A stretch of DNA of 64,000 nt, taken from positions 18,446,589 through 18,510,588 of the forward strand of contig NC_051142.1 in the NCBI RefSeq assembly GCF_014839805.1. The letters are read 5' to 3'. Made by a program: the position numbers and the translations under genes. This stretch comes from Manduca sexta. Lineage: Eukaryota; Arthropoda; Insecta; Lepidoptera; Sphingidae. The stretch's first letter is position 1. Each line of letters starts with the position of its first letter. Below, piece after piece: positions 48,401-58,150 of the stretch. Under the pieces are notes generated by a model that was not told where the DNA came from, did no database searches, and saw only the letters and a program-made list of their open reading frames with translations.

Positions 48401-50832
48401 TCATACAGAATAAGGGCCCGGCAGACTCACGCTGGTCGCGGTGCGGCGCGTGCGGCACGTAGGGCGCGTCGGCGTGCGGCGCGTGCGGCGCGAACACCGG
48501 CGGGTACGCGGCCGGCGGCGGCAGCGGCGCCGCGGGGCTCTGCAACACGATACACAGTAAACGGTTAGTCACGCAACAAACATGTATGACGCGATTGTTT
48601 CTCTTGAAAACTTCGAACGGACTCATGAAATTCAAACAATTAAAAATAAAAAACATTGAAAATAAGAAATAGAAGACACTTTAACAGTTGTACGAGTACG
48701 ACTGCAGCGCTGAGGTTCTGGGTTCGATTCCCGAGTCAGGCCTAAATAATAGCGACTGGATTATTCTATCTTAAAAACTACTTAGTCTCAGCCGCTCGTA
48801 AATCCGTTGGTCCTGTGCCTTTTCACTTTCCGGTCATGATGTCTCACCGGACTATGAGAGTGAAAGAACAGAGAGTGCTTGTGTATTGCGCACACACTTG
48901 TGCACTATAATACCTCCTGCGTACTTGGCTGATCTGCGAAATTCGGCTAGGAGGGATTCATTAACTATTATATTAGCAAATATGAATACTACCTGGTACT
49001 GTGGCGAGTTAGATGTGCTGGAATGGTCGTCCATAGAGCCGGAGACATTGTTATTGCTCTCAACTCCCCCTGGAATCATAACAATGACTTTTTAAAATAG
49101 TACTAACAAAAACCAAATAACTGCTTCAATATAGAGATTATACCAGATGTTCCCAAACTTTTTCTTCTCATAGACCACTTTCAAAATTTTACTGTTTCCA
49201 GTTGACGTCCTGCTTTTAATTTTCTACCTTATTCCCCAGAATACGCAAGTTTTTACATGTAACAGTTGCTGAACTTCTTAGAATATTATCTGCCTAAATT
49301 GATAAGTGAAGTCAAACCAACATTTTGGTTCTTTACTATGAAAACCATATAAATTTTCATAGACCACCACTCACGAATTATGAACCCCATTTTTTTGGTG
49401 ACGTCAACGTATACCCCCATCGAGTCTCCCGTGGACCCCTGTGGGTCCATCTAGACAACTTTGGAAATTATTACACTATACATTTAAAAACTAACAATTT
49501 ATATTATAGAATACACAACTCTTAGTAAATCTAAAAGATTCGTGGACCCGGTATGTGATGAAGCAACGCTAACAATGAGGCTCTTTTTTGCAAGAACTCG
49601 GCAAAGTGACCCGACTGCACCAAATGATAAGTGGAGTGGAGTCCAATAGAATGTCGACTGACGAGAGATGATTACCCCTGAGCAGTTGACACAATCATGC
49701 CGGCCTGTTGGAACCGGGTATACCCAGGCCGATCCCGGAACGCGACACACGTGGGCCACTATGGCGGGTTTTACACCTTGTTTGTATACGGTATCTTTTT
49801 ACAACATTGATTCGTATCAGATGGGAAAGATTTGAAGTGACGAATATAACATACCTGCAGTGTAATCTGTCCTGAGAAGGTTTTCGCTCTGCATTTTAGT
49901 CTTGAGGCACGCTATGTACCGACCGCAGAAGTCTCGACACAGCTCCTGCACCTTCTCCAGTTCTAGCAGATGGATCCTGAGGACCTGGAAATAAAAAACA
50001 ATTGCTTTATGAATAAAGTTAAAAAAGACAAAGAATCTGTATTTGAAGCAAAAAAATAAACGATTTTTATGAAATTGCATAATATTTAATTTCTGGATAA
50101 TTTGTACGCTAAGTTTCTTATGTTTTTGTACTCAGATGTAGTATTGCTTTGTCTATTTCATTATAACAATATCCAACCATTCTAGCAAAAACCACTACCA
50201 ACGAATTCTTATATATGATCCCTTCACCTGTATGCTCTTAATCATCAGTCCATCTATCTCAGGATCGTCGACTAGGAACGGCCTTCTGTCCCTCCGCTGG
50301 TGCTGCACGAACGCCTGCAGGTCCGCCCCGAAGGCGTCCGCCGCGGGAGGCTCTGCTCCCGCCGTGGCCTGCTCGCATCGCTCCAGGAGCAACGCCAGTA
50401 GGGGGAACAGAGGATGTCTGAGGATATCGAGAGTTTTATTAACTCGACTACAAACTGAGCAAAAGGCTAACCGTTAAACTTAAGCAAAATCTATTCTGCA
50501 AAATGTATGGGAACGTTCTACGTAGCCCCACATTGAAGTGGTGATAAAAGAGCAGAAAGACCTTGATGATTTATTTCCTTCCTATAATCCTGCGCGCTCC
50601 AGAATCCTTCTCACCACCGCTTAAATACATCTATCTCCATATTGAAACCCTAGAACAGTCCTTCAACGCCCTCAGCCTTAAAGTAAACTTATTCCTATGT
50701 CCGCGTACAAGGGTAAACAGGGCACATACTTGTATACTGCCCTCTTGTCTGCCTCGAACTGGGCCTGATCGGCGTCGGGGGCAGGCGCGCCGCCGCCCTG
50801 CATCCCGCCCTGTATCACCACAGCGACCGCAT
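45325..50832 (-). CDS. PKNOX/PREP-class TALE homeobox transcription factor (10 phased exons)
   Basis: Gene-level entry: complement join, from 5' to 3', of 50832-50730, 50417-50228, 49984-49855, 49069-48993, 48539-48431, 47949-47872, 47618-47473, 46657-46522, 45808-45728, 45449-45325, about 390 residues; 62468-62432 is a candidate start exon. All junctions are GT-AG with matching phase. The MEIS/PREP N-terminal domain ([35 protein letters not shown]) binds PBC/Extradenticle proteins in this family. The homeodomain has the three-residue PYP loop and recognition helix [38 protein letters not shown] and ILQPMLD match PREP; Meis/homothorax proteins typically have KRGIFPKVATN and IVQPMID. The WPD linker exon also matches PKNOX. 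Expected role: nuclear DNA-binding cofactor of Exd/Pbx. It has no match to homothorax beyond the shared TALE fold. Confidence 0.92.
45728..45808 (-). CDS. PKNOX exon: basic segment and WPD motif
   Basis: 81 bases, acceptor gtcgtggttgcag, donor gtaagt. Encodes [20 protein letters not shown] then NPQFTA. The K-rich stretch followed by R-aromatic-W-P-D is a conserved PREP feature just after the homeodomain. Length is a multiple of three and both flanks have the same phase, so skipping would keep the frame. Confidence 0.9.
45987..46183. mobile_element. Foldback MITE in PKNOX intron
   Basis: Left AATTAGTCGAAAACAACACG and right rc AATTAGTCGAACACAACACG, with inverted matching continuing through GTTTTACTCACGT and GTCGGAATCGCCGACC. 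About 197 bp, between the homeobox and WPD exons. Confidence 0.75.
46522..46657 (-). CDS. PKNOX exon: TALE loop, helices 2 and 3
   Basis: 136 bases, acceptor gaaatgttgcag, donor gtaact. Encodes [20 protein letters not shown], then [20 protein letters not shown] and CADKP. W48, F49, I50, N51 and R53 of the recognition helix are intact, and the PYP insertion defines the TALE superclass. Ends with one base of Gly. Confidence 0.97.
47025..47416. mobile_element. MITE copy 1 with 212-bp internal segment
   Basis: GGGGCCTTATTCTCTATCCC at one end and ATACAGAATAAGGGCCC at the other. Shares both flanks with copy 2 (48241-48419), but 47158-47369 is absent from copy 2. Ends 57 bases downstream of the PKNOX donor at 47473. 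Confidence 0.75.
47473..47618 (-). CDS. PKNOX exon: homeodomain N-terminal arm and helix 1
   Basis: 146 bases, acceptor tcccttgcag, donor gtcagc. Encodes [39 protein letters not shown] and RAWLFQHLV. The donor was placed after GTG because this leaves the family-standard spacing FQHL-x-HPYP when joined to the next exon; a GT three bases earlier would delete one residue. Confidence 0.92.
47872..47949 (-). CDS. PKNOX exon: VVQG linker
   Basis: 78 bases, donor gtaagg. Encodes [20 protein letters not shown] then TDAYT. The acceptor is tandem (ttttcagcag), a NAGNAG site allowing inclusion or omission of one CAG without losing frame. PREP proteins have a comparable hydrophobic VVQG-like stretch before the homeodomain. 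Confidence 0.85.
48241..48419. mobile_element. MITE copy 2, compact form
   Basis: Same ends as copy 1 in the same orientation, 179 bp. Its right end falls 11 bases inside the intron that begins at 48430. Confidence 0.78.
48431..48539 (-). CDS. PKNOX exon: His/Pro/Ala-rich linker
   Basis: 109 bases, acceptor tatcgtgttgcag, donor gtgagt. Starts [16 protein letters not shown] and continues with imperfect repeats of [17 protein letters not shown]. Very GC-rich compared with the AT-rich surroundings. A MITE begins 11 bases into the following intron. No domain recognised; probably a disordered activation or linker region. Confidence 0.82.
48685..48957 (+). mobile_element. tRNA-related SINE, family F
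   Basis: B-box-like GGTTCTGGGTTCGATTCCCG followed by GAGAGTGCTTGTGTATTGCG and GGCTAGGAGGG. Occupies most of a 453-bp PKNOX intron. Confidence 0.7.
48993..49069 (-). CDS. PKNOX exon: Ser/Asn-rich linker
   Basis: 77 bases, acceptor ttatgattccag, donor gtagta. Encodes [20 protein letters not shown] then SPQYQ. Phase fits both neighbours. The donor lies 36 bases from a SINE remnant (48685-48957). Confidence 0.85.
49605..49790 (+). repeat. Repeat family B copy in PKNOX intron
   Basis: CGACTGCACCAAATGATAAG ... TGCCGGCCTGTTGGAACCGG, about 190 bp. Confidence 0.7.
49855..49984 (-). CDS. PKNOX exon: MEIS/PREP homology region 2
   Basis: 130 bases, acceptor ttttatttccag, donor gtatgt. Phase 0 start [20 protein letters not shown], then [20 protein letters not shown]. 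This is the MEIS-B leucine-rich helix block and the most PREP-diagnostic part of the N-terminal domain. Ends with one base of Gly. Confidence 0.95.
50228..50417 (-). CDS. PKNOX exon: MEIS/PREP homology region 1
   Basis: 190 bases, acceptor cgatatcctcag, donor gtgaag. Completes Lys, then [20 protein letters not shown], an Ala/Pro-rich spacer, [20 protein letters not shown] and GLMIKSIQ. This is the MEIS-A block, the PBC-binding surface in the family. Confidence 0.94.
50730..50832 (-). CDS. PKNOX exon: N-terminal Gly/Ala-rich lead into MEIS domain
   Basis: 103 bases, acceptor tattgttgcag, donor gtatgt. Two leading bases (AT) complete a codon begun upstream; then [18 protein letters not shown] and [15 protein letters not shown], ending in two bases of Lys. 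PREP proteins have an equivalent D-K-x-A-hydrophobic-Y segment just before the HPLFPLL motif. Confidence 0.85.
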
Positions 50833-51637
50833 CTGCAACAATACCGACAAAATAATTACAACTTGCAATAACAGTAAAGTATTGCGCCCGATATGATTAT
50901 AGGCCCCTATAATCATATCATACATGACCAAAAGAGGATACCCTAGTTGCACCTCTGCCTAACCCTTTGGAGATAAAAATGTCATGTGTATTGTATTTGT
51001 GTTGTTGAAAGAATATATGACAAACTGGTAATAAGTGGAGAAACTACGAAATTGGATGGCTATCGTACACAACCCAAACTATCTTTGTCAATTGTGAGTC
51101 GATCCAGAAAATTACGTGATAACGTGGACATCATCTGGTAGGTGGACCAAAAGGGGATATATTGAGTCATTTTGTTTATCCTAATAACATTAATTGATGT
51201 GAAGATGATCTGACTTCAGAATATAGCATAACCAGCAAAATGGACTGCGATATGCTTGCAAACAAACATCTTGAATACTCTATTTTCGCGTTGTATACGG
51301 AGAACTACTAAAAAAAAATTTACCACGAACACAGCCGCGGCACATACCTAGAATACAAATAGACTTCACCCATGCCTAGCGCAAAAAAAGGCACATTATC
51401 AAAAGAAATTATACAGAAGTGGCAACGGTTGCAGTAAATTGCGAACAGAGAGGCCGTAAGTCATCGCAACAGGGCAACACTTGTGACGAATGTCTCGTAG
51501 ACGCGCCGCCGCGTTTAATATAGCGCTTTTATTGCTTTGGGGTGGTTGCGTTGCATTAAAGTTTTTGTCATTATCGTTGGTAACGTAAATGCCTAGTTAT
51601 TGACTCGGACATATAGGTGAATAAAGGAGCACACTTA

Positions 51638-51781
51638 AAGCATCGGAATGTTTGCCAGCAAACATGACAGCTACATGACATTACGCGTGTCACCTTATTA
51701 TGTAGTATATAAGATTATATTCCCGTGACACACGTAAATGTCATGTAGCTGTCATGTTTGCCGGCAAACATTCCGATGCTT
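51638..51781. mobile_element. Near-perfect hairpin MITE
   Basis: AAGCATCGGAATGTTTGCCA at 51638 is inverted at the right end (rc AAGCATCGGAATGTTTGCCG). The arms run about 55 bp each with few mismatches around a short AT-rich loop. 144 bp. Confidence 0.85.
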
Positions 51782-51953
51782 CATGGACTAAACTTAACGG
51801 TGCGCCATTGTTAGTTTAGGATTTACGCTGATTCGTGGCATAGATAAACAAGGGAGTTGATGAATGAATGAATGAATGAAACACTTTATTGTATACACCA
51901 CATACACAGAATAATGAATAGAATTATTATATCATATAAAAAATGCGGCGAAT

Positions 51954-52279
51954 AAGCGGCGATAGCCTGGTTGGGTGTGGAACGGACTGCCAGATGAATG
52001 TCCGCAGGTTCAAATCCCAAGAGACAACCTCTGACTTTTCTGAAAAATCATGTGTGTATTCTTTTTGAATTTATCTTTCGCTTTAACGGTGAAGGAAAAA
52101 ATCTTGAGGAAACCTGCACATCTGAGAAGTTCTCTATAGGAATTTCGAAGGTGTGTGAAGTCTACTAATCCGCACTAGGCCAGCGTGGTGGACTAAGACC
52201 TAATCCCTCTCAGTAGTAGAAGAGGCCCGTGCTCAGCAGTGGACAAGTATATAATACAAGGCTGATATTATTATTATAA
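51954..52279 (+). mobile_element. tRNA-derived SINE, full length
   Basis: AAGCGGCGATAGCCTGGTTG, B box GGTTCAAATCCC, 3' GGGCCCGTGCTC-like end region and an (ATT)n tail. Confidence 0.85.
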
Positions 52280-52359
52280 AAAATGCACCAATAGGCGGTC
52301 TTATCGCTAAAATGGATGATGGTAATGTCGATGGTCTCTTGTATGCAATATACGTACTA

Positions 52360-52670
52360 GTGGTGAGGATAAAATTTTCCGAAAAGGAACCCGACAACCT
52401 ACCAGTGGCTAATCGTCCATACAACCCGATTCCCACCGGCTTCACCTTTACGTTTATTTACTTTAATCTTAATTTTTGTTTTCTGCTAAACTGGCCGCGA
52501 TGTATTAACTAAGGCAATAATGTTTTTGCTTCGGGTTACCTTTTTGAAAATTTTCATCTTTTCCCACTGCAACATATAGGTTCTTACATGCATCAACGCA
52601 GTCTGCAAATCGTTCTGATAATAATCAAATTCTTCATAAAGGGAAGACGGCAGGGATCAGGTTCAGCAAC
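52360..52670. repeat. Two opposed family E fragments
   Basis: 52360-52460 and 52540-52670 both carry pieces such as AAAATTTTCCGAAAAGGAAC and GGGAAGACGGCAGGGATCAG. Confidence 0.45.
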
Positions 52671-54097
52671 CAAATAAACTAGGCGACAATGAATTTGCAG
52701 ACTTATCAAATAACAAATATAGTAGAATATCGTTTAAACTAGCTTGCAGACCCTCTGATCGCTACAAAGTCAACAATAGTCCAAATTACGTAACTTTGTA
52801 AGAGTATATCCAAGAAATCTACGAAATTCAACTTAATAACAGCATCCACTCAACGGATGGCAAAGGAAAACAGAATAAACGCGCGCCGGCTAATTATTCC
52901 CAAACGATTTAGCCCAAAATAAGGAAAAACGGGCGGGAAACGGTGGAATTTGCGCGTACACGAACGTGCTGTGTTTCGACGCAAATTCTTACGTTAAAGG
53001 TTTGAAAATGTACCAGGGTTTCGAATAAGTTACGTTTTTCTGGGTTTTGAGTGTTCCGGACTTGGGGAGGCAAATTCAATTTGACCTGGGTTATGTGTTA
53101 CGGTGATTAGTGCGAAAAGATCAGTTTATCTTGGATTCGACGTAACCGATAATGATAAGTTTGAACAGCAATATTTTGAGTTACTTTTTATTTTTTCTTT
53201 TATTAGAATTCTCTAATCAAGAGCAATATAAGCTTAGACCGTGTTTGAGGGCATATCCATTTTGTTATCTATGGCTGTTATTAAATTCCACAACAGCTAA
53301 TATTCAACTGTGGCTGTAAAAATTCTCATTGTTGCAAATATTTGAAATAAGAATACATAATAATATAGTTGCCAACACAACAAATCAAAACACAATACAT
53401 AAACTTTTAATCTTGTCTACGGCTGCTCGTACGTGCCGTGCGAGTGTGTGTAATAGTGTCCGACGGCCACTGCATCTTCGAGCTCGGATTTCGGCACTAA
53501 AGTTTCGGTTTTGATAGTAAATGGAAACGAAATTTCTCAGACCAATCTTTGCATGTGTTATGTAGTGAAGTATAAAGCATCTGTTTTACAAAGTATACGA
53601 AGTTAAGTACGGCATTTTATTACAATATTTGACACTGCTATCCAGTGCGGCCTTAAACGACGCGAGACCCCGGAGAAAACAAAACAAAACGGCATGAGGC
53701 ATTCAGGGGAACAGGGTAAAAAAAGGACCCCGGTCTTAAAAGTTCAGTCCGGGCGGTTGCACAATTCGCCTCCCCCAAAGGCCGCCTCTGCTGCTACCTA
53801 AATTTTGTAGTGATAATGTGACGGCTGGCGGCAAAGTTAACGATCACCGCCGAAATACATTAAGTTATAACAAGGTCATTACTCAAATTGACTGTGTAAT
53901 AACTAAAGGTTTCATTCTACTGGAACACTATAAGACTTGCATACTTACTTAGGACTATCTTATATTAAGCTAAAGGCAGACAATGTATCAAGAATCAAGG
54001 TTGTGACAACATTACCAAGTTTCAACTTACAACCGAAACAAAGCAATACCGAAACTCGGTCCGAATAAAAACTACTCTCAGCGAGGCACTAGTGTGT

Positions 54098-54255
54098 ATT
54101 GTAAATATTCAAAATTCGAACGCCACCGCGCGCGCCCGTTCGAACGCGCGCCGCATTCAAATCGACCAGTTATCTACATTCACGCCGCGCAGAGACTCCG
54201 CGGGGGAAGCCGGTAGTATGCAGATTTTGTCGATGTCGATATCTCAGATTATCGA
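54098..54255. repeat. CpG-rich duplicated block, copy 1
   Basis: Begins GTATTGTAAATATTCAAAAT and continues with a dense run of CGCGCG-type dinucleotides, then CAGTTATCTAC and several TCGAT motifs. A diverged second copy starts at 54768. Function unknown; could be an insulator, promoter or transposon end. Confidence 0.4.
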
Positions 54256-54767
54256 CATGAGTATTCGTTAAATTTGTACTTTGGATCATAGTAGGTTCAA
54301 TTTATAGTCGGTAAGGATTAGTTATGTGATAAGCTAAAATTAGGGTGAAGGGAATATTTGTTGACGTGATCCCGAGATGGCCCGGAGAAATTAACTTCTA
54401 ACCGATAGCCCGAACGTGCACTATATATATCCGACAAAGTCTGGTTATGTTGTCAACACCTGATGTTACCTGAAACGCAGCTTAAGTAACTGCAATTTTC
54501 AATTCCCAAAATTAGGGCAAAAACAGGTAAAACACCCTTTTTACAAAAATTGTTATCTTCATAATTTCTTATGATAAACATACCAATTCTAAATGCATTC
54601 CTAACATAGTACAAATTTGAGTATATAAATCACCTAAACAATAACTAACCAGAATTAATACAATAACATTATCGATACAACCCCCATCATCGATATTTGA
54701 ATAAAAAATTAACCGCATAGATCATAACACACGATATTAACTATTTTAATATTGACTGAGCGGTTTT

Positions 54768-54890
54768 TGTATTGTAAAAATACAAAATTCGATCCCGTGC
54801 ACGCTCGCCGTACGCGACGCGCATTTAAATGGCTGAGTTATCTGGTATCGCTGACTGTAGTGTCATCGCGGATATATCGATACCGACGGA
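54768..54890. repeat. CpG-rich duplicated block, copy 2
   Basis: Begins GTATTGTAAAAATACAAAAT, then a CpG-rich core and GAGTTATCTGG, aligning with the block at 54098. Includes a perfect DREF-type TATCGATA at 54875-54882. Confidence 0.4.
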
Positions 54891-55518
54891 TTTGTTCATT
54901 TATTATTAAAACTCATTATTTACACTCAAAAGTATTTAAAATTGAGTTAATTGAGATTTCGTAGTAATAATAATAGGATGCTTTAATTTTTACGCTTATA
55001 TTGATTTAAGTTAATAATTATTGCTAAACCATACTGTGTTTTTGAAAGACACATATGCAATACTGACAGTAAAACGAAAGTAAGCTTACTGGTATAATCG
55101 TTCATCAAGTTAAAAAAACAAAATACACTTCCAAAAATTTCCAAAGTTAAAAAAATCAACTATCGATGTCAAATCTATTTTTTTTTAATACAAACAGCCA
55201 CATCACTACACTGTTTGCAAAGACAGCAATGCGTCTGTGAAATAGACAATCGTATATATTTTCCAAATGCAATGTTCGAACTACGGCTCAAGTGCTCTTC
55301 TTTTTTAAGTTTTTTATTTATCAAGAAGTTATTGGCCAGTACGAACTACCAACTGATCAATTTATTCATTTTGTTTTTTTTTTTATTTGCGAAATGACAT
55401 GAACAGTAAGTTTATTGATATAGAATAATGAAGAGAAACATAGTTCAGACTTTTCTAATAGTTAAATGGAGTAGGTCTAGAGAAACTTCCGTTAAACAAA
55501 CATTTAAATCATTTTATC

Positions 55519-55890
55519 ATGTACGGCCTTAGTACATATTATATTTTGCCTTACACTGAAACTTTATTTAAAAAAAACTTATCAATCATGCAACTGCAGA
55601 CTGTATTGGATGCTTTAAAAATATTATTTCTATTACTTATAACAGCACGATCAATAGAATACTGTCGTCTAATCATTCACATAATACGACTATCGCCAGT
55701 CACCTTTTCTCAGAACAATGTGTATAGTGGAGAGTGTGGAACGGGAGGTCCTTGTTTTGAAACCTGGGTGGGACAAGATTATGTTGTTTTTTATGTATTG
55801 CCAGGAAAAGAAATACCCCAAAAATTTGACGATACGTTACGCCATTTCCAAAAGCTAAACCGAATTGTTGCAATGACTAGTATATCCTGA
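55519..55890 (+). other. Unrecognised 123-codon ORF
   Basis: Longest open frame outside the two genes. Starts MYGLSTYYILPYTETLFKKN, has a hydrophobic stretch (ILFLLLITA) and ends in VAMTSIS. No family motif, no convincing splice context. May be chance or transposon-derived. Confidence 0.15.
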
Positions 55891-56149
55891 CCAAAAAAAT
55901 AAAAACCTCGCTACGCTGTGGTAAAATAAGAAACAAATTTTCTCTACTGACAACGATAACTTGAAAGCGAAATAGTAAAAATGGCACACCCAAAGCAGGC
56001 TTTTCTCCTCGCCAAAATATAATGAAGGCAATTAAAAATCCTCATTCAAAAATTTACATTAAAATAAAAATGCCATAAGCGTCTCTACAATTCTTTCATT
56101 TCAATAAAAATCACACAAAAGTCACTCGGGCAAAGTGCACTCCAATTTG

Positions 56150-56290
56150 TAAATACAGTCAAACTCAATTAGTCAGCGGGTGTCGCGACCCGCCCGCCAT
56201 CTTTCTTTCCCGTTCGGAAATCCCGTATCCCGTTTTACGGGATTAGCTCAATTTGCGAACTACGGCGTTCGTCGGAGGGGCCGCGCGGTG
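56150..56290. promoter_or_regulatory. CpG-rich patch with YY1-like site
   Basis: GC-rich block in AT-rich surroundings. It has many CpGs and, on the minus strand, AAAGATGGCGGGCG at 56204-56191, a YY1/Pho-type core typical of TATA-less promoters. It lies in the putative first intron of the PKNOX gene and could be an alternative promoter. Confidence 0.25.
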
Positions 56291-56769
56291 TTTTTTTTTC
56301 TATCGAGTGATCATTAAATTATAATGAAGTCGTGGAACACAGCATCTCCGGATTTAGTTATTAGAGTACCGCACTGAAAATGTTCAGTTGAACCTTTACG
56401 ATGTTTTTTGTACGTGGTAGTAGGTGCTGTATATCGACGTTTGAAAGGCGATCATATCTAAGCGACAAATATACCGAAAATGAATTATATAATTTTTTAG
56501 AATCGCCATTTTTTTCTGCGTCATTTGATCTAGGTTTTGTATTTCTAGGACATTTTAATAACATTAAAGTTTATCTTTATGAAATAAAAAGGAGATTTTT
56601 TGTAAATTTTCATATAAAAATCACAACTTTAAAGTACTGTACTGAAAATTAACTGATTGTCGCTTAGATATGTTTGCTTTTAAAGTGTCAATATACTTTA
56701 TCTGTGGTGAGTACGATGTAGCCTATACACCCCTAGCTACTCATATCCTATTCCAATGGGATCCAGTTC

Positions 56770-56875
56770 CCGTCAAATGTTAGAAAAGCTAACACGGTGT
56801 TGTCCGACCTAGGATTTGAATCCAACACCTTTCCCGGACACAACTCACATACCATACCACTAGATCAAGTAGTGG
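56770..56875 (-). repeat. tRNA-related SINE fragment
   Basis: Minus strand has GGTGTTGGATTCAAATCCTA, resembling a B-box arm, with a conserved accompanying segment. Confidence 0.35.
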
Positions 56876-57332
56876 AAAATACTGTTCATATAATATCGAC
56901 ATATTATATTTAAAATATAAATTGCTGCACATTGTATACATTTTCATGTTGTTTTCACATGGATACAGATGGATATTATACAAATTCAACACAATCGCCC
57001 TTCCCTGTCAAACGTGAGAGTATTATAATATTATGAATAGCAACATAAATAATGAATTCGGTCCGAGATCTATTCCTAATGTAAAGCTTGTTTCGAATAC
57101 TTTGTTAATTAAACATTCAGGCACTATCCTGCATATTTTTTTTCATGTCACTCAGCTGTTGGCGCCACAATTGGCCATAATAGAAGCAACATTTGCAGAA
57201 CTATAAATTACAAGCTTCAGAAGTTAGACCACTGCACTACGCTTATAAACTCAGTGACATTTGTCTGTGTCTTATTCCCGAGAATTGCACGTAATTTTCT
57301 CTTTGTTTTTATTCTGTATTATTCGGGGACAA

Positions 57333-57636
57333 GCAGCGATAGCCTAGTTCAATGTGGAACGGACTGCCGAGACAAATGTTTGCAGATTCAAAACCCAAGA
57401 GCACACACCTCTGATTATTCAAAAAATTATGCGGATTCTTTGTGAATCATCGCTTGCTTTAACGGTGAAGGAAAACATCGTGAGGAAACCTACATACCTG
57501 AGTTCTCTGTAGGAATTTCGAAGGTGTGTGAAATCTACCAATCCGCACTAGGCCAGCGTGGTGGGCTGAGGCCTAATGCCTCTCAGTAGTAGAAGAGGCC
57601 CGTGCCCAGCGGTGAGACAGTGTATAATACAGGCAT
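57333..57636 (+). mobile_element. tRNA-derived SINE, full length
   Basis: GCAGCGATAGCCTAGTTCAA, GAAGGAAAACATCGTGAGGA and AGTAGTAGAAGAGGCCCGTG. Confidence 0.8.
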
Positions 57637-57639
57637 TAA

Positions 57640-58150
57640 ACAATAATCTTCTCTTTGTTACGGGGTTATGCTCGGTGACGTAGTTGTATTACGGTGCGAC
57701 TCGGGCCGGATCGAGCAACGAGATATTATTTTCTTACTCAGTCAGTCCGAAGTCTGAAATATGTTCCCGATACTATAGGCTCGTACCCTATCACATCATG
57801 GAACAGCATGCTCACGTCGGAAAATGACTACCAGTTGCGCCTATGCCTACCTTCGGGCATTAAAGGCATGTGTATTGGAAGCTCCGCCACGATCCCCGCC
57901 CGGTCTATACTGGGCAAACTTTGCAAAGGAAGCAATAACGTACAACCAACTTGTGTGGCATTGACTCCGGAATATTTTGTGGGGGGATGCTCCATATTCC
58001 CAAATACCCCTCCCCGAGATTCCATCCAGCTCAGATATTCAGCAGGCGTTCGCTAGAGGCACCACTCAATATTTGAACATATGCGCCGGTCCGGGGCGAA
58101 AATGTTATTTTTATGCGACCTACATGGAAATGCCTTCGCTCAACCCCTGA
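57640..58150 (+). repeat. Repeat-derived segment with 120-codon ORF
   Basis: CTACCAGTTGCGCCTATGCC and CTACCTTCGGGCATTAAAGG match a lepidopteran repeat pattern also seen at 26600 and 50940. The ORF at 57694-58056 is therefore not treated as a gene. Confidence 0.4.

Noticed and set aside
50563..50871. 102-codon plus-strand ORF
   Set aside because: Overlaps PKNOX exon 50730-50832 on the other strand; no motif.
51859..51880. (GAAT)n run as CRISPR-like or satellite array
   Set aside because: A short simple-sequence tract; no spacers or long repeats.
57694..58056. 120-codon plus-strand ORF
   Set aside because: It runs through a known type of lepidopteran repeat; no domain and no splice support.
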